61,012 nucleotides of DNA from Nodosilinea sp. FACHB-131 (GCF_014695395.1 NZ_JACJOF010000041.1:1-61012), one strand, 5' to 3'. Positions 1-9,455 are shown, numbered from the stretch's first letter. The notes: generated by a model from the letters alone, not told the origin. Numbers and translations: made by a program.

Positions 1-210
1 GGTTACATGCTGATGAGCCAGGTTAGGCTCTTGCCCCCAGAGCAGGGCGGCACTATTCCCGCGATCGCCCTAACGGCTTATGCTGGAGAGCTTAATCAGC
101 AGCAGGCGCTAGCTGCTGGTTTTCAGCGGCACGTCACCAAGCCGGTTGAGCCTCAAAATCTGATTAGGGCCATTACGTCACTTAGGCCCCTTCTCCGAGC
201 ACATCTATAG
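1..210 (+). CDS. C-terminal end of a hybrid histidine kinase/response regulator (partial)
   Basis: The reading frame is open from base 1, so only the last 69 residues are present. They are the end of a CheY-like receiver domain: the IALTAYA strand and a TKPVEP motif with the conserved Lys-Pro before the last helix. The sequence closely resembles the last receiver of the large kinase at 5073-9455 (QGGTVPAIALTAYA there, QGGTIPAIALTAYA here), so this is probably the tail of a related hybrid kinase. The phospho-acceptor Asp lies outside the window. Nothing clearly follows it in an operon. Confidence 0.85.
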   Translation, partial: GYMLMSQVRLLPPEQGGTIPAIALTAYAGELNQQQALAAGFQRHVTKPVEPQNLIRAITSLRPLLRAHL

Positions 211-1068
211 GGTCAATCAGTTGAATCAGGAGTGTTACACAGCTGACTAAAATCCATGTTTCCCTTAAAAGCGTTCACGGTTTCTCTTTGAGTGCGTTAG
301 GAACCTCTTCTATCAACTTCGCTTGAGGGAGCATAATTAAAGGGATTGTAATGAGAACAGAGCAATACCAAAGCGAGCACAAGTTGAGGTTTGTGTTCAA
401 TGGCCTTAAACGAGTTGAGGGTAGGGTGGGTTGATTAGTTGTCTGCGTGCCTAGCTAGCCTATCTGTCTCACGCGCAGCTATTCGATCAAGCTTTGCTGA
501 GCCAAATTTTGCTGACTGGCCATCGCATTTGCCCGAGGCTAAGCTTGTGTCGATTTTGCGGCGGCATTATGCCGACCCTCATCGTTCGGGGCGAGGGCGT
601 CTAAGTCAGCTTTGCGCTTTGCGCCTGCCTCCAGTGCTGCTGCCTCGCGGTCTACGTTTTCATACTATGCAGCCCCAAGTGCTTTAATACCGTCGGCCAG
701 CTCTGCCAGCGTGGGCTGAGAATGCTTGCGTGTGGTGATGGATCCACATGCCTATGATCTTGCGAATGCGTCTTCAATGCGCTCTATGGGTGGCCTTGGG
801 GAAAGAGAAAAGCCCGCCTGCTCGGTTGTGGGCTGTGAGCAAATTTACTTGCCTCTATGGCAGCCAAAGCGAGAAATTATGAGTCGCGGGTGTAGCCCTT
901 TGGTATATGTACTTTTTTGATGCCGACGATGTAGCGACTGAATGAGTTGATGGCTCGGTGACATATATCGGGTAAGGCACTGGCTGATGACTTGGGCATT
1001 AACAGAGTGTAAATGAAAGTGACGATCGCAGAACTTACAAACAGAGCTTTTAGAAAGAGGTAATTGTC
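211..1068. other. Intergenic stretch without a convincing gene
   Basis: About 860 bp. The part near 380-490 resembles the 5' part of the dispersed repeat at 4200-4558 (shared TCAATGGCCTTAA and TTGTCTGCGTGC). Short open frames at 439-687 (+) and 877-1143 (-) have no recognisable domain and no good ribosome binding site, so I do not call them. Confidence 0.5.
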
Positions 1069-1278
1069 ATGGCTTGGAAAAAGTTGAGCGATATTAGCGT
1101 AGGAGATGCTTTTGTAATGCCAAAAGGCGAATTTTACAATCACCTTTTAATTGCTGTTCATGACAACGGCGATTGGACAGTAAGGTCGAAGACCTTGCAA
1201 GGCAACCAGCAGGAAAGTTTGTGGAAAGCGGAAGAGCTTACGAGCGATGAGTGGTTTTGGGTTGAGAGAATAGGTTGA
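1069..1278 (+). CDS. Small hypothetical protein (69 aa)
   Basis: The ATG is preceded by AGAGG at a usable distance, and the frame ends in TGA. The protein is polar, with a Trp-rich end (DEWFWVERIG), no signal peptide and no membrane segment. I do not recognise the family; the layout suggests a small single-domain beta protein. It stands alone, and the hairpin repeat at 1342-1432 could serve as its terminator. Confidence 0.6.
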   Translation: MAWKKLSDISVGDAFVMPKGEFYNHLLIAVHDNGDWTVRSKTLQGNQQESLWKAEELTSDEWFWVERIG

Positions 1279-1341
1279 GTCGAGGGAGACATTTACCGCC
1301 TAGGCTATTTGGCCCATCCCCCGCTGCCGATCCCACTAAGC

Positions 1342-1432
1342 GGGGCACCATAAGCGCACAGCGGCGATCGCATGTTTGCGTAGATGCAAGTCTCAACCCC
1401 CACCGGCACCGCTGGCCGGTGGGGGTTTTGTT
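1342..1432 (+). repeat. Dispersed hairpin repeat R1, copy 1 (terminator-like)
   Basis: The copy starts at GGGGCACCATA, passes ACAGCGGCGAT and ends in a strong hairpin at 1395-1431 (AACCCCCACCGG ... CCGGTGGGGGTTTT). Related copies lie at 2060-2159 in the same orientation and at 28540-28622 and 30721-30806 inverted. The GC stem followed by T residues fits an intrinsic terminator. Confidence 0.75.
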
Positions 1433-1443
1433 TCGAGTGTCGA

Positions 1444-1677
1444 TTAGCTATTCACCCAGCCCAGGTCGTGGGCCTTGATCATAGGGTCGCTATGGGCCAC
1501 AAGCCACCCTTCCGTTTCCCAGCCAATCAACTTGGACTCTTCACCACTAGCCTGGTCAAACAACGCCTCTAGCTCTTCCAGTTCCGCAAGGTTGCCTGTG
1601 CTAGTCGTGATAATATCAATGGCTCTTTGGTGTAGGGCGCCGACTCCTATGCGTGGTTCTTCAGACTAGGTAATCAT
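1444..1677 (-). pseudogene. Small gene broken by an in-frame stop
   Basis: An ATG at 1677 opens a 77-codon frame that runs to TAA at 1444, but codon 4 is TAG (1666-1668) and no good start follows it. The remaining translation is protein-like (acidic helix around AELEELEALFDQ, then a C-terminus ending DLGWVNS). It lies downstream of the small gene at 1715-1882 on the same strand and was probably co-transcribed with it. Family unknown. A real start further in, or a sequencing error, cannot be ruled out. Confidence 0.4.
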
Positions 1678-1714
1678 GGCGGTGATTTGAGGATTGGGCG
1701 AATCTCAACAGGCA

Positions 1715-1882
1715 CTATCCCACCGCCCATCCCTCAGTTTTTTCTGCCTTCATGCGATCGTATTGGGATGACATGACTAGGCCATCTAGTTCTCTCATCA
1801 ACGCTTCAGCAGTACCCGTGTCCCCATCATTCGCAGCTTGAGTGTAGGCGTCTAGCAAAATGCGAAATTCGTTGATTATCAT
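1715..1882 (-). CDS. Small conserved protein (55 aa), paralogue of the end of the gene at 30391-30681
   Basis: Translation starts MIINEFRILLDAY and contains TAEALMRELDGLVMSSQYD. It matches the last 49 residues of the protein encoded at 30391-30681 (MVINEFRILLDAY ... ESLMKELDGLVVSSRYD), with most base changes at third codon positions, so both copies look coding. It is a short helical cytosolic protein of unknown function. AGGGTGG lies just upstream of the ATG. The DNA upstream (1895-1979) still shows the N-terminal part of the paralogue, now cut off by stops. Confidence 0.6.
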   Translation of the reverse strand: MIINEFRILLDAYTQAANDGDTGTAEALMRELDGLVMSSQYDRMKAEKTEGWAVG

Positions 1883-1894
1883 TTGCCACCCTTC

Positions 1895-1979
1895 TTAGTA
1901 CAGCGTCAGGTTGATTTCTCCGACTATGGGGTAACACTCGTAATTATTGAGCAGCCACGACCAAACGGCAGATTTTCTG
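1895..1979 (-). pseudogene. Remnant of the N-terminal half of the 30391-30681 paralogue
   Basis: Read on the minus strand this encodes KSAVWSWLLNNYECYP followed by GEINLTLY and TAA. The intact copy at 30391 reads KSAVRSWLLNNYERYP, then GEINLTQ, and runs on into the MVINEF part. Here TAG upstream and TAA at 1895-1897 isolate the fragment. The differences between copies are mostly synonymous, as expected for a former coding region. Confidence 0.5.
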
Positions 1980-2059
1980 GGGCACTAAAGCAGACTCAAC
2001 TGCCGCACCTTGGGATAACCCACTTCGACCGGCACCGCTGGCGATCGCCTTCCTAACCT

Positions 2060-2159
2060 GGGGCACCATAGGCCGACAGCGGCGATTGCCATATCACAAT
2101 AGATAGCACTCTAAGAGTGAACCCCCACCGGCACCGCTGGCCCGTGGGGGTTTTGTTTT
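2060..2159 (+). repeat. Dispersed hairpin repeat R1, copy 2 (terminator-like)
   Basis: Same order as copy 1: GGGGCACCATAGG, ACAGCGGCGAT, about 40 variable bases, then the hairpin ACCCCCACCGGCACC/GGCCCGTGGGGGTTTT at 2120-2155. It lies 105 bp upstream of the GGDEF/EAL gene. Confidence 0.75.
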
Positions 2160-2264
2160 GGGCGGCGGCTGAATTAGATAACAATTAGTACATTTATGCC
2201 TGCTTGGCCGCTTAAGGCCCAAGCTAAAAGCAGCAGGGGGCATTGTTGTAGAAGAGAGTTAAGC

Positions 2265-4193
2265 ATGGAGATTGTTGCCAATGGCGCGATCGCGGCGGCG
2301 TATTTCATCATTCCCCTAACGCTGTTGCCGCTGCTGCTCAAGGCCAAGCGCGATATTTGGCTCAACCTGCTGCTGATGATGATGTTCATCTTTAGCTGCG
2401 GCATCGGCCACACCCTCAGCGCCATGAACCTGCACAACGCCCTCTGGCACTGGGTAACGGCGGGCATCTCGTGGGCGGCGGTAGTGGCCTTACTGCGAAG
2501 CCAAACCCGCCTGCGCTACCTGGGCGAAACGTTTAGCTTGCTAGAGGCCACCTGGGAGCAGGCCCTCACCGGCAAGCTGCTGTTCGAGCGCACAGGCGAC
2601 GACCTCAAGGTGCTCAAGCTCAACCCCGCCGCCACGACAATCACCAAAAACTTGCTCCAGCCAGGTGAGCGCCTCTGCGAAAAAATGCCTATTCATCGGC
2701 AGCAGGTCTACCCCTATCGGGTGTCGCTCATCGACCTTTACCTGGCAGCCCTTGAGTCGGGTGAGCCCAAACGGCTGGAATACCAGTACAAAGGCGAAAT
2801 TTCGGGCTGGTACATGACCCTAGTGACCCCACTCTCCCCAGAGTTGCTCTACATGACCTTTACGGAGGTGAGCGGTGTGATCCACGACCCGCTCACGGGC
2901 CTTTACAACCGCCGCGTGCTGGAGATGGAGATAGAAGCTTGGGAGGTGTGCCTCTTCATCGACCTCGATCGCTTCAAGCTGATCAACGACCAGCGGGGTC
3001 ACTACCTGGGCGATGAGCTGCTCAAGGCCGTGGCTACGGTATTGCAAGACCATGCGCAAACCCACAACGGCATTGCGGTGCGCAACGGCGGCGACAAATT
3101 TTTGCTGCTGCTGCCCGCCCCCAACGCCGACTCTACCGAACCCTGTCCCATCCCGGCTGCGATCGCCGAAGACGTGCTGAGCGATGTTCTCGCCATTGAG
3201 GTTGAAGGAGCCAGCATTAGTGTCTCTATTGGCGTTGCCAGCGGCACCATCAACGCCTTTGACGTTGATGCCCCGATTAACCGACTGCTGCAAGCCGCCG
3301 AGACCGCTATGCGCGAGGCCAAACGCAACCGGCGCTCGAACTTGCCTCAGCACCGTATACAGGTGTGGAATAGCACCCTGGCTCGACGACGGCTGCGCCA
3401 AATGACCCTAGAAGCGTACCTAGAACAGCGCAGCAGTGAGCTGGAGTTTTGGCTCGCCTACCAACCCATCTGCCACATGCAAACTGGCGCCATTGTCGGG
3501 GCCGAAGCCCTAATTCGATGGGATTCGCCCCATCTGGGTTCGGTAGCGCCGTCGGAGTTTATTCCGGTGGCCGAGGCAACGGGGCTGGTACACCGGATTA
3601 GCGACTGGGTGCTTTGCCACGCCCTAGAGCAGCTAGCCCAGTGGCAAGAGATCTCGACTGAGTTCAATCTTTCCATCAATATCAGCCCCCTAGAGCTGGA
3701 AGACGACGACTTTTTAGACCGCATCATGCAGCGGGTAGCGGGGGCAGGTATTGCCAGCAACCGCTTTGGTATTGAAATCACCGAGCGGGGCATCTACAGC
3801 AACCTGGAGCGCTACCTGCAAAGCCTGCAAGAGCTGCGCGCTATGTCGCTGCGGCTCAAGGTCGACGACTTTGGCACGGGGCAATCGGGTCTGGCCCAGC
3901 TCTTGCAGTTTCGCTTTGATGAAGTCAAAGTCGATCGCTACTTTATTCCCGCCAACGCTCAAAATTTAGAAAAAGTGGCGATCTGTCGGGCGATCGCTAA
4001 CCTGGCGGAGGGCGTTAACTTTGACCTGGTGGCCGAGGGCATTGAGCATGCCGAGCAGCGCAATCTCATGCTGGGGCTGAACTATAACTACGGTCAGGGC
4101 TATCTCTTCTCGAGGCCAATGACGGCGCAGAACCTGACGACGCTGCTACGGGAGGGGACGTGTTTGGCTGCAGGGGGTCAAGTGAGTAGGTGA
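2265..4193 (+). CDS. Ethylene-receptor-like membrane domain with degenerate GGDEF and EAL domains
   Basis: I chose the ATG at 2265 (GAGAG upstream) over the longer frame from 2196; this gives 642 residues. Residues 1-85 form three membrane helices with AYFIIPL and CGIGH. These match the YF-IP and Cys-Gly-x-x-His (C-x3-H) signatures of the ETR1 copper/ethylene-binding domain, but the position aligning with Asp25 is Asn6. A short sensor-like region follows. The GGDEF domain (about 205-370) has GGDKF instead of GGDEF near residue 275, so cyclase activity is doubtful. The EAL domain (about 390-630) keeps EAL at 414-416, DDFGTG and other active-site blocks, so it probably hydrolyses c-di-GMP. Role inferred: membrane signal input controlling c-di-GMP. 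Confidence 0.9.
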   Translation: MEIVANGAIAAAYFIIPLTLLPLLLKAKRDIWLNLLLMMMFIFSCGIGHTLSAMNLHNALWHWVTAGISWAAVVALLRSQTRLRYLGETFSLLEATWEQALTGKLLFERTGDDLKVLKLNPAATTITKNLLQPGERLCEKMPIHRQQVYPYRVSLIDLYLAALESGEPKRLEYQYKGEISGWYMTLVTPLSPELLYMTFTEVSGVIHDPLTGLYNRRVLEMEIEAWEVCLFIDLDRFKLINDQRGHYLGDELLKAVATVLQDHAQTHNGIAVRNGGDKFLLLLPAPNADSTEPCPIPAAIAEDVLSDVLAIEVEGASISVSIGVASGTINAFDVDAPINRLLQAAETAMREAKRNRRSNLPQHRIQVWNSTLARRRLRQMTLEAYLEQRSSELEFWLAYQPICHMQTGAIVGAEALIRWDSPHLGSVAPSEFIPVAEATGLVHRISDWVLCHALEQLAQWQEISTEFNLSINISPLELEDDDFLDRIMQRVAGAGIASNRFGIEITERGIYSNLERYLQSLQELRAMSLRLKVDDFGTGQSGLAQLLQFRFDEVKVDRYFIPANAQNLEKVAICRAIANLAEGVNFDLVAEGIEHAEQRNLMLGLNYNYGQGYLFSRPMTAQNLTTLLREGTCLAAGGQVSR

Positions 4194-4199
4194 GTTGAC

Positions 4200-4558
4200 A
4201 TCGATAAGCCGAGTGCTCAATGGCCTTAACCTACTAAGGCTTGTGGGTTGGATAGTTGTCTGCGTGCGCAATCAGCCAATCTGGCTTACCCCACGCCTGT
4301 ACTCACGAAAGAGCTGCCGCGAGATTGTGATGCTGCTTTGCGGCGCGGGGCAACTAGACTGGGCCATTAAGCGGCTTGATCAGGTGCGTACCATAGTAAA
4401 AATGTGGCAAAACTTTCTAGCTATCCACCCGGATCCGGATAATATACGGAAAGTTTCCAGCAATTTGGCGAATTGAGGCAGATATCCCGAAGGTTTATAC
4501 CTATCCACCTTGATAGGGGCAACATGTGGAAACTATCTCTCTAATAAGATTGTTAGGC
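4200..4558 (+). repeat. Dispersed repeat ISR, copy D
   Basis: The sequence contains GCCGAGTGCTCAATGGCCTT, TAGTTGTCTGCGTGCGCAAT, CACGAAAGAGCTGCCGCGAG and TGCGGCGCGGGGCAACTAGA, all shared with the copies at 9538-9972 and 40090-40420. It ends in CTCTCTAATAAGATTGTTAGGC (core GTTAGGC at 4552-4558), the same kind of end as copy A. A 93-codon open frame at 4195-4476 lies inside the repeat and is not called. Confidence 0.7.
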
Positions 4559-4562
4559 GTCG

Positions 4563-4740
4563 CGAGGCGGGCCGTTGCCCCCCGAACTGTACCTCGCCTT
4601 CGATAGCTTCCTCGGCCCCACGGATGCCAGCTTCTTCTGGCCGCTATTCGGCGATGACGGTCCGGTCGAAATGAACTAGTTCTTTCGCGGAGACGATCTG
4701 TTCTCCAAGAGCTGGTTTCGGAGTGCCTGTTCTTTGGAGA
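4563..4740 (+). pseudogene. Gene fragment directly after the repeat (unknown family)
   Basis: From about 4575 the frame reads PPELYLAFDSFLGPTD and then FFWPLFGDDGPVE, meets TAG at 4677-4679 and continues with protein-like sequence (FFRGDDLFSKSWF). No start codon precedes it. It begins right after the GTTAGGC core of the repeat, where cassette genes begin elsewhere in this window, so it may be a decayed cassette. I do not recognise the family. Confidence 0.3.
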
Positions 4741-4833
4741 TAATAGCTGTGGGCCTCAGTATATCTCCTTGGATAGAGAGAAGAATCTATACCAGGTGGT
4801 ATAGCTATGAATGCAATTTAATAGTAGGTTTCT

Positions 4834-5076
4834 ATGCCTGCAATTGAGCAGTCAGGACTGGCAGCCTTGGTACGAGAAACGCGACAGCGGCTTGACCTCT
4901 CACAAGTCAAATTTGCTGAAAAGCTGGGAGTTTCCTTTCAAAGTGTGAATCGTTGGGAAAACGGACGCACAAAGCCGATGCCAATTGCATTGAAGCAGAT
5001 CGAATTGCTACTGCAGCAGATGGGGGAACAGGGCACAGACCTGCTGGCTCAATACTTTAGGAAACCGCAGCAATGA
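4834..5076 (+). CDS. XRE-family helix-turn-helix regulator (80 aa)
   Basis: A compact HTH_3 domain (about residues 10-65) with LDLSQVKFAEKLGVSFQSVN as helices 1-3 and WENGRTKP after the recognition helix. This is typical of Cro/C1-type DNA-binding proteins. The last codons overlap the ATG of the next gene (ATGA at 5073-5076), so it is translationally coupled to the 1460-residue hybrid kinase and probably works with it. It may autoregulate the pair. No membrane segment or second domain. Confidence 0.85.
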   Translation: MPAIEQSGLAALVRETRQRLDLSQVKFAEKLGVSFQSVNRWENGRTKPMPIALKQIELLLQQMGEQGTDLLAQYFRKPQQ

Positions 5077-8000
5077 CAAGTTCAGTGCAGCGTAAGTCTG
5101 CCAACTCCATTTTTGCGAACGGTGGCGAAATGGGTGAGTTGATGAGATCGCTCGATTGGTCGCAAACACCCGTTGGGTCAGCGCAGTCTTGGTCACAAAG
5201 CCTCAAATCACTGGTCAAGACCTTACTCACCTCGCGCTATCCCATGGTGCTGACTTGGGGAGCCGAGTTCACGCAGTTTTACAACGATGCTTACTCCCAG
5301 GTAATTGGGGATAAGCATCCAGCTGCCTTAGGAACGGACATCCGGGAAACACTGGCAGAAGCCTGGGATACGCTCGGACCCATGATTCAACGGGTCATGG
5401 CAACAGGGGTCGCAAACTGGACTCCAGCACTGCCGCTGGTTCTAGAACGCGCCGGGTATCGAGAAGAGTCTTACTTTAGCGTCTCCCATGCCCCTGCTGA
5501 AGATGATGAGGGGCAGATTGTGGGCATGCTGGCGGTTTGTAGCGAGGTGACGCAGCAAGTTTTAGGAGAACGGCGACTCCGCCTGTTGCGAGATCTGGCT
5601 GCCCAAGCGGGTGAAACACGCAGTGTGCAGGACACGTGCCAGGATTTGATGACGGCGATCGCGGCGCATGCCTTAGACGTTCCGTTTGCACTCCTTTATC
5701 TAAGAGAGTCGGAGGGTAGGACGCTCACCCTACAAGGGACAGTAGGTTTAACAGTAGACGACCAGCTTTGTCCCCATTCGATCGATTTAGCGACTGATTC
5801 AGCAACCCGTCACCCACTTTGGTCGTTTGCGCCAGCAGCGGCTGGTGAGACTGTTCTAGTGGAAGCATTGGATCACCACATGACAGTACCCGGAGGTCCG
5901 TGGAATGAGCCAGTTCACACCGCTCTGATGATGCCGATTGCCTCCTCAAGTCAAACTGCGCCGTTAGGGGTTTTGGTGGCTGGCGTGAATCCCAATCGGG
6001 CGCTCGATGAGGGCTACCGCTCATTCTATGAGTTGTTAGTTGGACAGGTTTCCGTATCGATCCGCAATGCCCAGGCGTATGAGGAAGAGCGCCGTCGTGC
6101 CGAAATGTTAGCCGAACTTGATCGGGCAAAGACCGCCTTTTTTTCTAACGTCAGCCACGAGTTTCGTACCCCTTTAACGTTGATGCTCAATCCTCTAGAG
6201 GAGGTGCTGCAAAGTAACCAGTTGCCACCTGCTGAACGAGAGCAAATTACGCTCGCCCAGCGCAACGCCCAGCGGCTACTCAAGCTCGTCAATACACTGC
6301 TTGACTTCTCGCGGATCGAAGCCGGACGCGCACAGACACGTTTTGAACCCACAGATCTCGCCACTTATACCGTTGAATTAACCAGTTTATTTCAGTCTGC
6401 AATTGAGCAAGCAGGACTGCGATTGATCCTGGATTGCCCCGCTTTGCCCCAACCCGTAGCTGTGGATCGCGATATGTGGGAGAAGATTGTGCTGAATCTA
6501 CTCTCGAATGCGGTTAAGTTCACTTTTGAGGGAGAAATTACGGTTTCACTGCATGCAGTGGGCGATCAGGTGGAACTGGTCGTGCGCGACACAGGCCTGG
6601 GCATTCCTGAAGCCGAGCTGCCCCGATTATTTGAGCGATTTCATCGAGTTGAAGGGGCCCGGGGACGTACGTTTGAGGGCACTGGGATTGGGCTATCGCT
6701 GGTGCAAGAACTGGTGCATTTGCACCAAGGCACGATCGCAGTTAAGAGCACCCTGGGTCAGGGCAGCACGTTTCGAGTCCAGTTACCAATCAATTCAACG
6801 CTTGTTGTGCCCACACAGAGCGTTGGCGCAGCCTCAGCTTTAGAGATTCACTATCCCGACACTCAAGCTCAACCGACGGATGGTGCAACACCCTATGTGC
6901 AAGAGGCATCCAGCTGGTTGCGCGGGAACGATAGAGTAGATGCGCCTTCCTCCCCCCTCTCCCCCTCTTCCTCGGCTTCCTCACCCGCTCGCATCTTTCT
7001 CATCGATGACAATGCTGATATGCGAAATTATCTGCACCGCGTCTTGGGCGAGTTTTATCAGGTTGAGGTGTTCACCGACGGATTAGCCGGACTTAACGCT
7101 GCCCTCGCTTCAACTCCCGATTTAGTCCTCAGCGATGTGATGATGCCCGGGATGGACGGGTTCGAGTTGCTTAAGCAATTGCGACACAACCCACAAACCC
7201 GCGAAATTCCAATTCTGTTGCTGTCTGCCCGTGCTGGAGAAGAAGCGGCAGTCGAAGGGTTAAGTGCCGGAGCTGATGACTACCTAGTCAAACCCTTTAG
7301 CGCCCGCGAACTGTTGGCACGAGTCGCTGCAAATGTGGAACTGGGGCGAGCGCGTCAGGCTGCGGCTCGTCACCGCTTCGACCGGGTATTGTCTTCTATC
7401 TCTGATTTTATTTACACCTTTGATTTGGCAGGGCGGTTTACGTATGCCAACCAACCGCTGCTTGACCTCTGGCAAAAACCATTGGCAGACATTGTCGGTA
7501 AGACCTTTTCTGACCTGGATTATCCACCCGAATTAGCCGATCGCCTTCAGCAGCAAATTCAACAGGTCATCACCACACGCCAATCGCTCACAGACGAAAC
7601 ATCCTACACCAGTGCTTCGGGTACAAGGGTCTATGAATACATTTTCGTGCCACTCTTAGATGCAGGTGGCGCAGTCGAAGCTGTGGCAGGTACGGGGCGT
7701 GACATTAGCGATCGCAAACAAGCTGAAGCCATCATCACCACTGACCTTGAAAATACTCGGCTCTTGCGCGACTTGAGCGCACGACTGATCGTTGAAGACA
7801 ATATTCAGGTGCTTTACGACGAAATTATGGCGGCTGCCATCACGCTGACACGCGCTGATGCCGGTACCGTTCAGCTCATAGACAACGCGACGCAAGAGCT
7901 AGTGTTGCTTGCATCACAGGGCTTTGACCAAACAGTAACTGACCATTTTGATCGAGTGAATGCCAGTTCAAACACCTCCTGTGGCCTTGCCTTGCTCGGG

Positions 8001-9455
8001 GGTACCCGCGCCTTCATTGATTTTGATATGCCAGAGTGCGCCGACCCCTGTGGTGCTTTACGGGTACATGTCAACGCGGGCTATTGCTCTGCCCAGTCCA
8101 CGCCACTGCTCTCCCGTTCCGGCAGACCAATTGGTATGGTTTCCACCCACTGGCGCCAGCACCACCGTCCGACTGCACGAGAACTCCGTTTTCTGGATCT
8201 GTTAGCGCGTCAAGCTGCCGATCTGCTTGAACAGCGCCAGACTGAAGCGGAACGCGGACAAGTTTTAGAACGCGAACAGGCCGCACGCAAAGAAGCAGAA
8301 CGAGCGAACCGCATCAAAGATGAATTTCTCGCCGTGCTGTCCCACGAGTTGCGCTCACCTCTGAATCCGATCTTGGGTTGGACCCAGTTGCTGCAAACCG
8401 GCAAACTCACTCCCGCCCGTCAAATGGAGGCCTTAGCCACGATCGAGCGTAACGCCAAACTACAATCACAATTGATTGAGGACTTGCTCGACATCTCCCG
8501 CATCATGCAGGGCAAGCTCACGTTAACAGCGGCTCCAATTAATTTGGCCTTTGTCATTGCTGCTGCCGTTGAGACTGTGCAGTTAGCGGCAACGGCAAAA
8601 AATATTCAAATCACGCTTGATCTTGACCCAAACGTTGCTCCGGTTTCGGGCGATGCGGCCCGGCTGCAACAAGTCGTCTGGAATCTGCTCACCAATGCGG
8701 TCAAGTTCACAGACTATGGCGGGCAGGTGACGGTCCAGCTGAGGCAAGTTACTGCCGAAGGCAGTTTGAGCCGTGCGATGGCCCAAATTCGAGTCATCGA
8801 TACGGGAAAGGGGATCAGTCCGCAATTTCTGCCCCATGTGTTTGAGTATTTTCGGCAAGAAGATGGTTCTACGACGCGCAAATTTGGCGGTCTAGGGTTA
8901 GGTCTAGCGATCGTGCGGCAAATTGTGGAACTCCACGGCGGTACAGTAGCGGCCGAGAGCAGCGGTGAGCATCAAGGTGCAACCTTTATCGTGCGGCTAC
9001 CAGCCCTGCAGCAGGCAACGCCAAACCTCCCTAAACAAAACCAGCCTCAATCCGCTTCAGAAACACGGTTAGACAACGTGCAAATTTTGCTCGTTGAGGA
9101 CGATACCGATACACGTGAGTTTCAGACTTTCCTGCTAGAGCAGCACGGGGCAACCGTAACAGCTGTTGCTTCAGGTGTAGAAGCATTGCGAGCCTTGGAG
9201 CAATTTATTCCAGATGTCATGGTCAGCGATATTGGTATGGCAGAGATGGATGGCTACGGGCTAATGCAGCAGATTCGCTCGCGTCTACCCGCTCAGGGCG
9301 GGACGGTGCCAGCGATCGCGCTCACGGCCTATGCCGCCGATATTGACCAAAGAAGAGCCCTCGAAGTTGGCTTTCAAACCCACTTGACGAAACCGTTGGA
9401 ACCAGAACGATTTGTCAGCGAGATTGTAACCCTGCTCAAGCCCAAGCGAGTGTAG
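5073..9455 (+). CDS. Giant hybrid sensor histidine kinase (two kinase cores, two receivers, PAS and GAF domains)
   Basis: 1460 residues, soluble. Order: N-terminal PAS-like domain (about 30-165); GAF (about 175-335); first HisKA with SHEFRTPL (His362) and HATPase (NLLSNAVKF, DTGLGIP, GTGIGL); receiver 1 with Asp688 in LSDVMMPGMDG and a KPF motif; PAS (about 765-880); GAF (about 890-1045); second HisKA with SHELRSPL (His1091) and HATPase (NLLTNAVKF, GLGLGLA); receiver 2 with Asp1386 in VSDIGMAEMDG. All phospho-transfer residues are present, so it is likely an active multistep phosphorelay protein; the input signal is unknown. It overlaps the XRE gene by 4 bp. The downstream output partner is not in the window. 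Confidence 0.95.
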   Translation: MTSSVQRKSANSIFANGGEMGELMRSLDWSQTPVGSAQSWSQSLKSLVKTLLTSRYPMVLTWGAEFTQFYNDAYSQVIGDKHPAALGTDIRETLAEAWDTLGPMIQRVMATGVANWTPALPLVLERAGYREESYFSVSHAPAEDDEGQIVGMLAVCSEVTQQVLGERRLRLLRDLAAQAGETRSVQDTCQDLMTAIAAHALDVPFALLYLRESEGRTLTLQGTVGLTVDDQLCPHSIDLATDSATRHPLWSFAPAAAGETVLVEALDHHMTVPGGPWNEPVHTALMMPIASSSQTAPLGVLVAGVNPNRALDEGYRSFYELLVGQVSVSIRNAQAYEEERRRAEMLAELDRAKTAFFSNVSHEFRTPLTLMLNPLEEVLQSNQLPPAEREQITLAQRNAQRLLKLVNTLLDFSRIEAGRAQTRFEPTDLATYTVELTSLFQSAIEQAGLRLILDCPALPQPVAVDRDMWEKIVLNLLSNAVKFTFEGEITVSLHAVGDQVELVVRDTGLGIPEAELPRLFERFHRVEGARGRTFEGTGIGLSLVQELVHLHQGTIAVKSTLGQGSTFRVQLPINSTLVVPTQSVGAASALEIHYPDTQAQPTDGATPYVQEASSWLRGNDRVDAPSSPLSPSSSASSPARIFLIDDNADMRNYLHRVLGEFYQVEVFTDGLAGLNAALASTPDLVLSDVMMPGMDGFELLKQLRHNPQTREIPILLLSARAGEEAAVEGLSAGADDYLVKPFSARELLARVAANVELGRARQAAARHRFDRVLSSISDFIYTFDLAGRFTYANQPLLDLWQKPLADIVGKTFSDLDYPPELADRLQQQIQQVITTRQSLTDETSYTSASGTRVYEYIFVPLLDAGGAVEAVAGTGRDISDRKQAEAIITTDLENTRLLRDLSARLIVEDNIQVLYDEIMAAAITLTRADAGTVQLIDNATQELVLLASQGFDQTVTDHFDRVNASSNTSCGLALLGGTRAFIDFDMPECADPCGALRVHVNAGYCSAQSTPLLSRSGRPIGMVSTHWRQHHRPTARELRFLDLLARQAADLLEQRQTEAERGQVLEREQAARKEAERANRIKDEFLAVLSHELRSPLNPILGWTQLLQTGKLTPARQMEALATIERNAKLQSQLIEDLLDISRIMQGKLTLTAAPINLAFVIAAAVETVQLAATAKNIQITLDLDPNVAPVSGDAARLQQVVWNLLTNAVKFTDYGGQVTVQLRQVTAEGSLSRAMAQIRVIDTGKGISPQFLPHVFEYFRQEDGSTTRKFGGLGLGLAIVRQIVELHGGTVAAESSGEHQGATFIVRLPALQQATPNLPKQNQPQSASETRLDNVQILLVEDDTDTREFQTFLLEQHGATVTAVASGVEALRALEQFIPDVMVSDIGMAEMDGYGLMQQIRSRLPAQGGTVPAIALTAYAADIDQRRALEVGFQTHLTKPLEPERFVSEIVTLLKPKRV

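Noticed and set aside
439..687. 82-codon frame on the plus strand
   Set aside because: TTG start, no ribosome binding site, no conserved motif, and overlap with repeat-like sequence.
4195..4476. 93-codon frame after the GGDEF/EAL gene
   Set aside because: It runs through dispersed repeat sequence found in other copies without an open frame.
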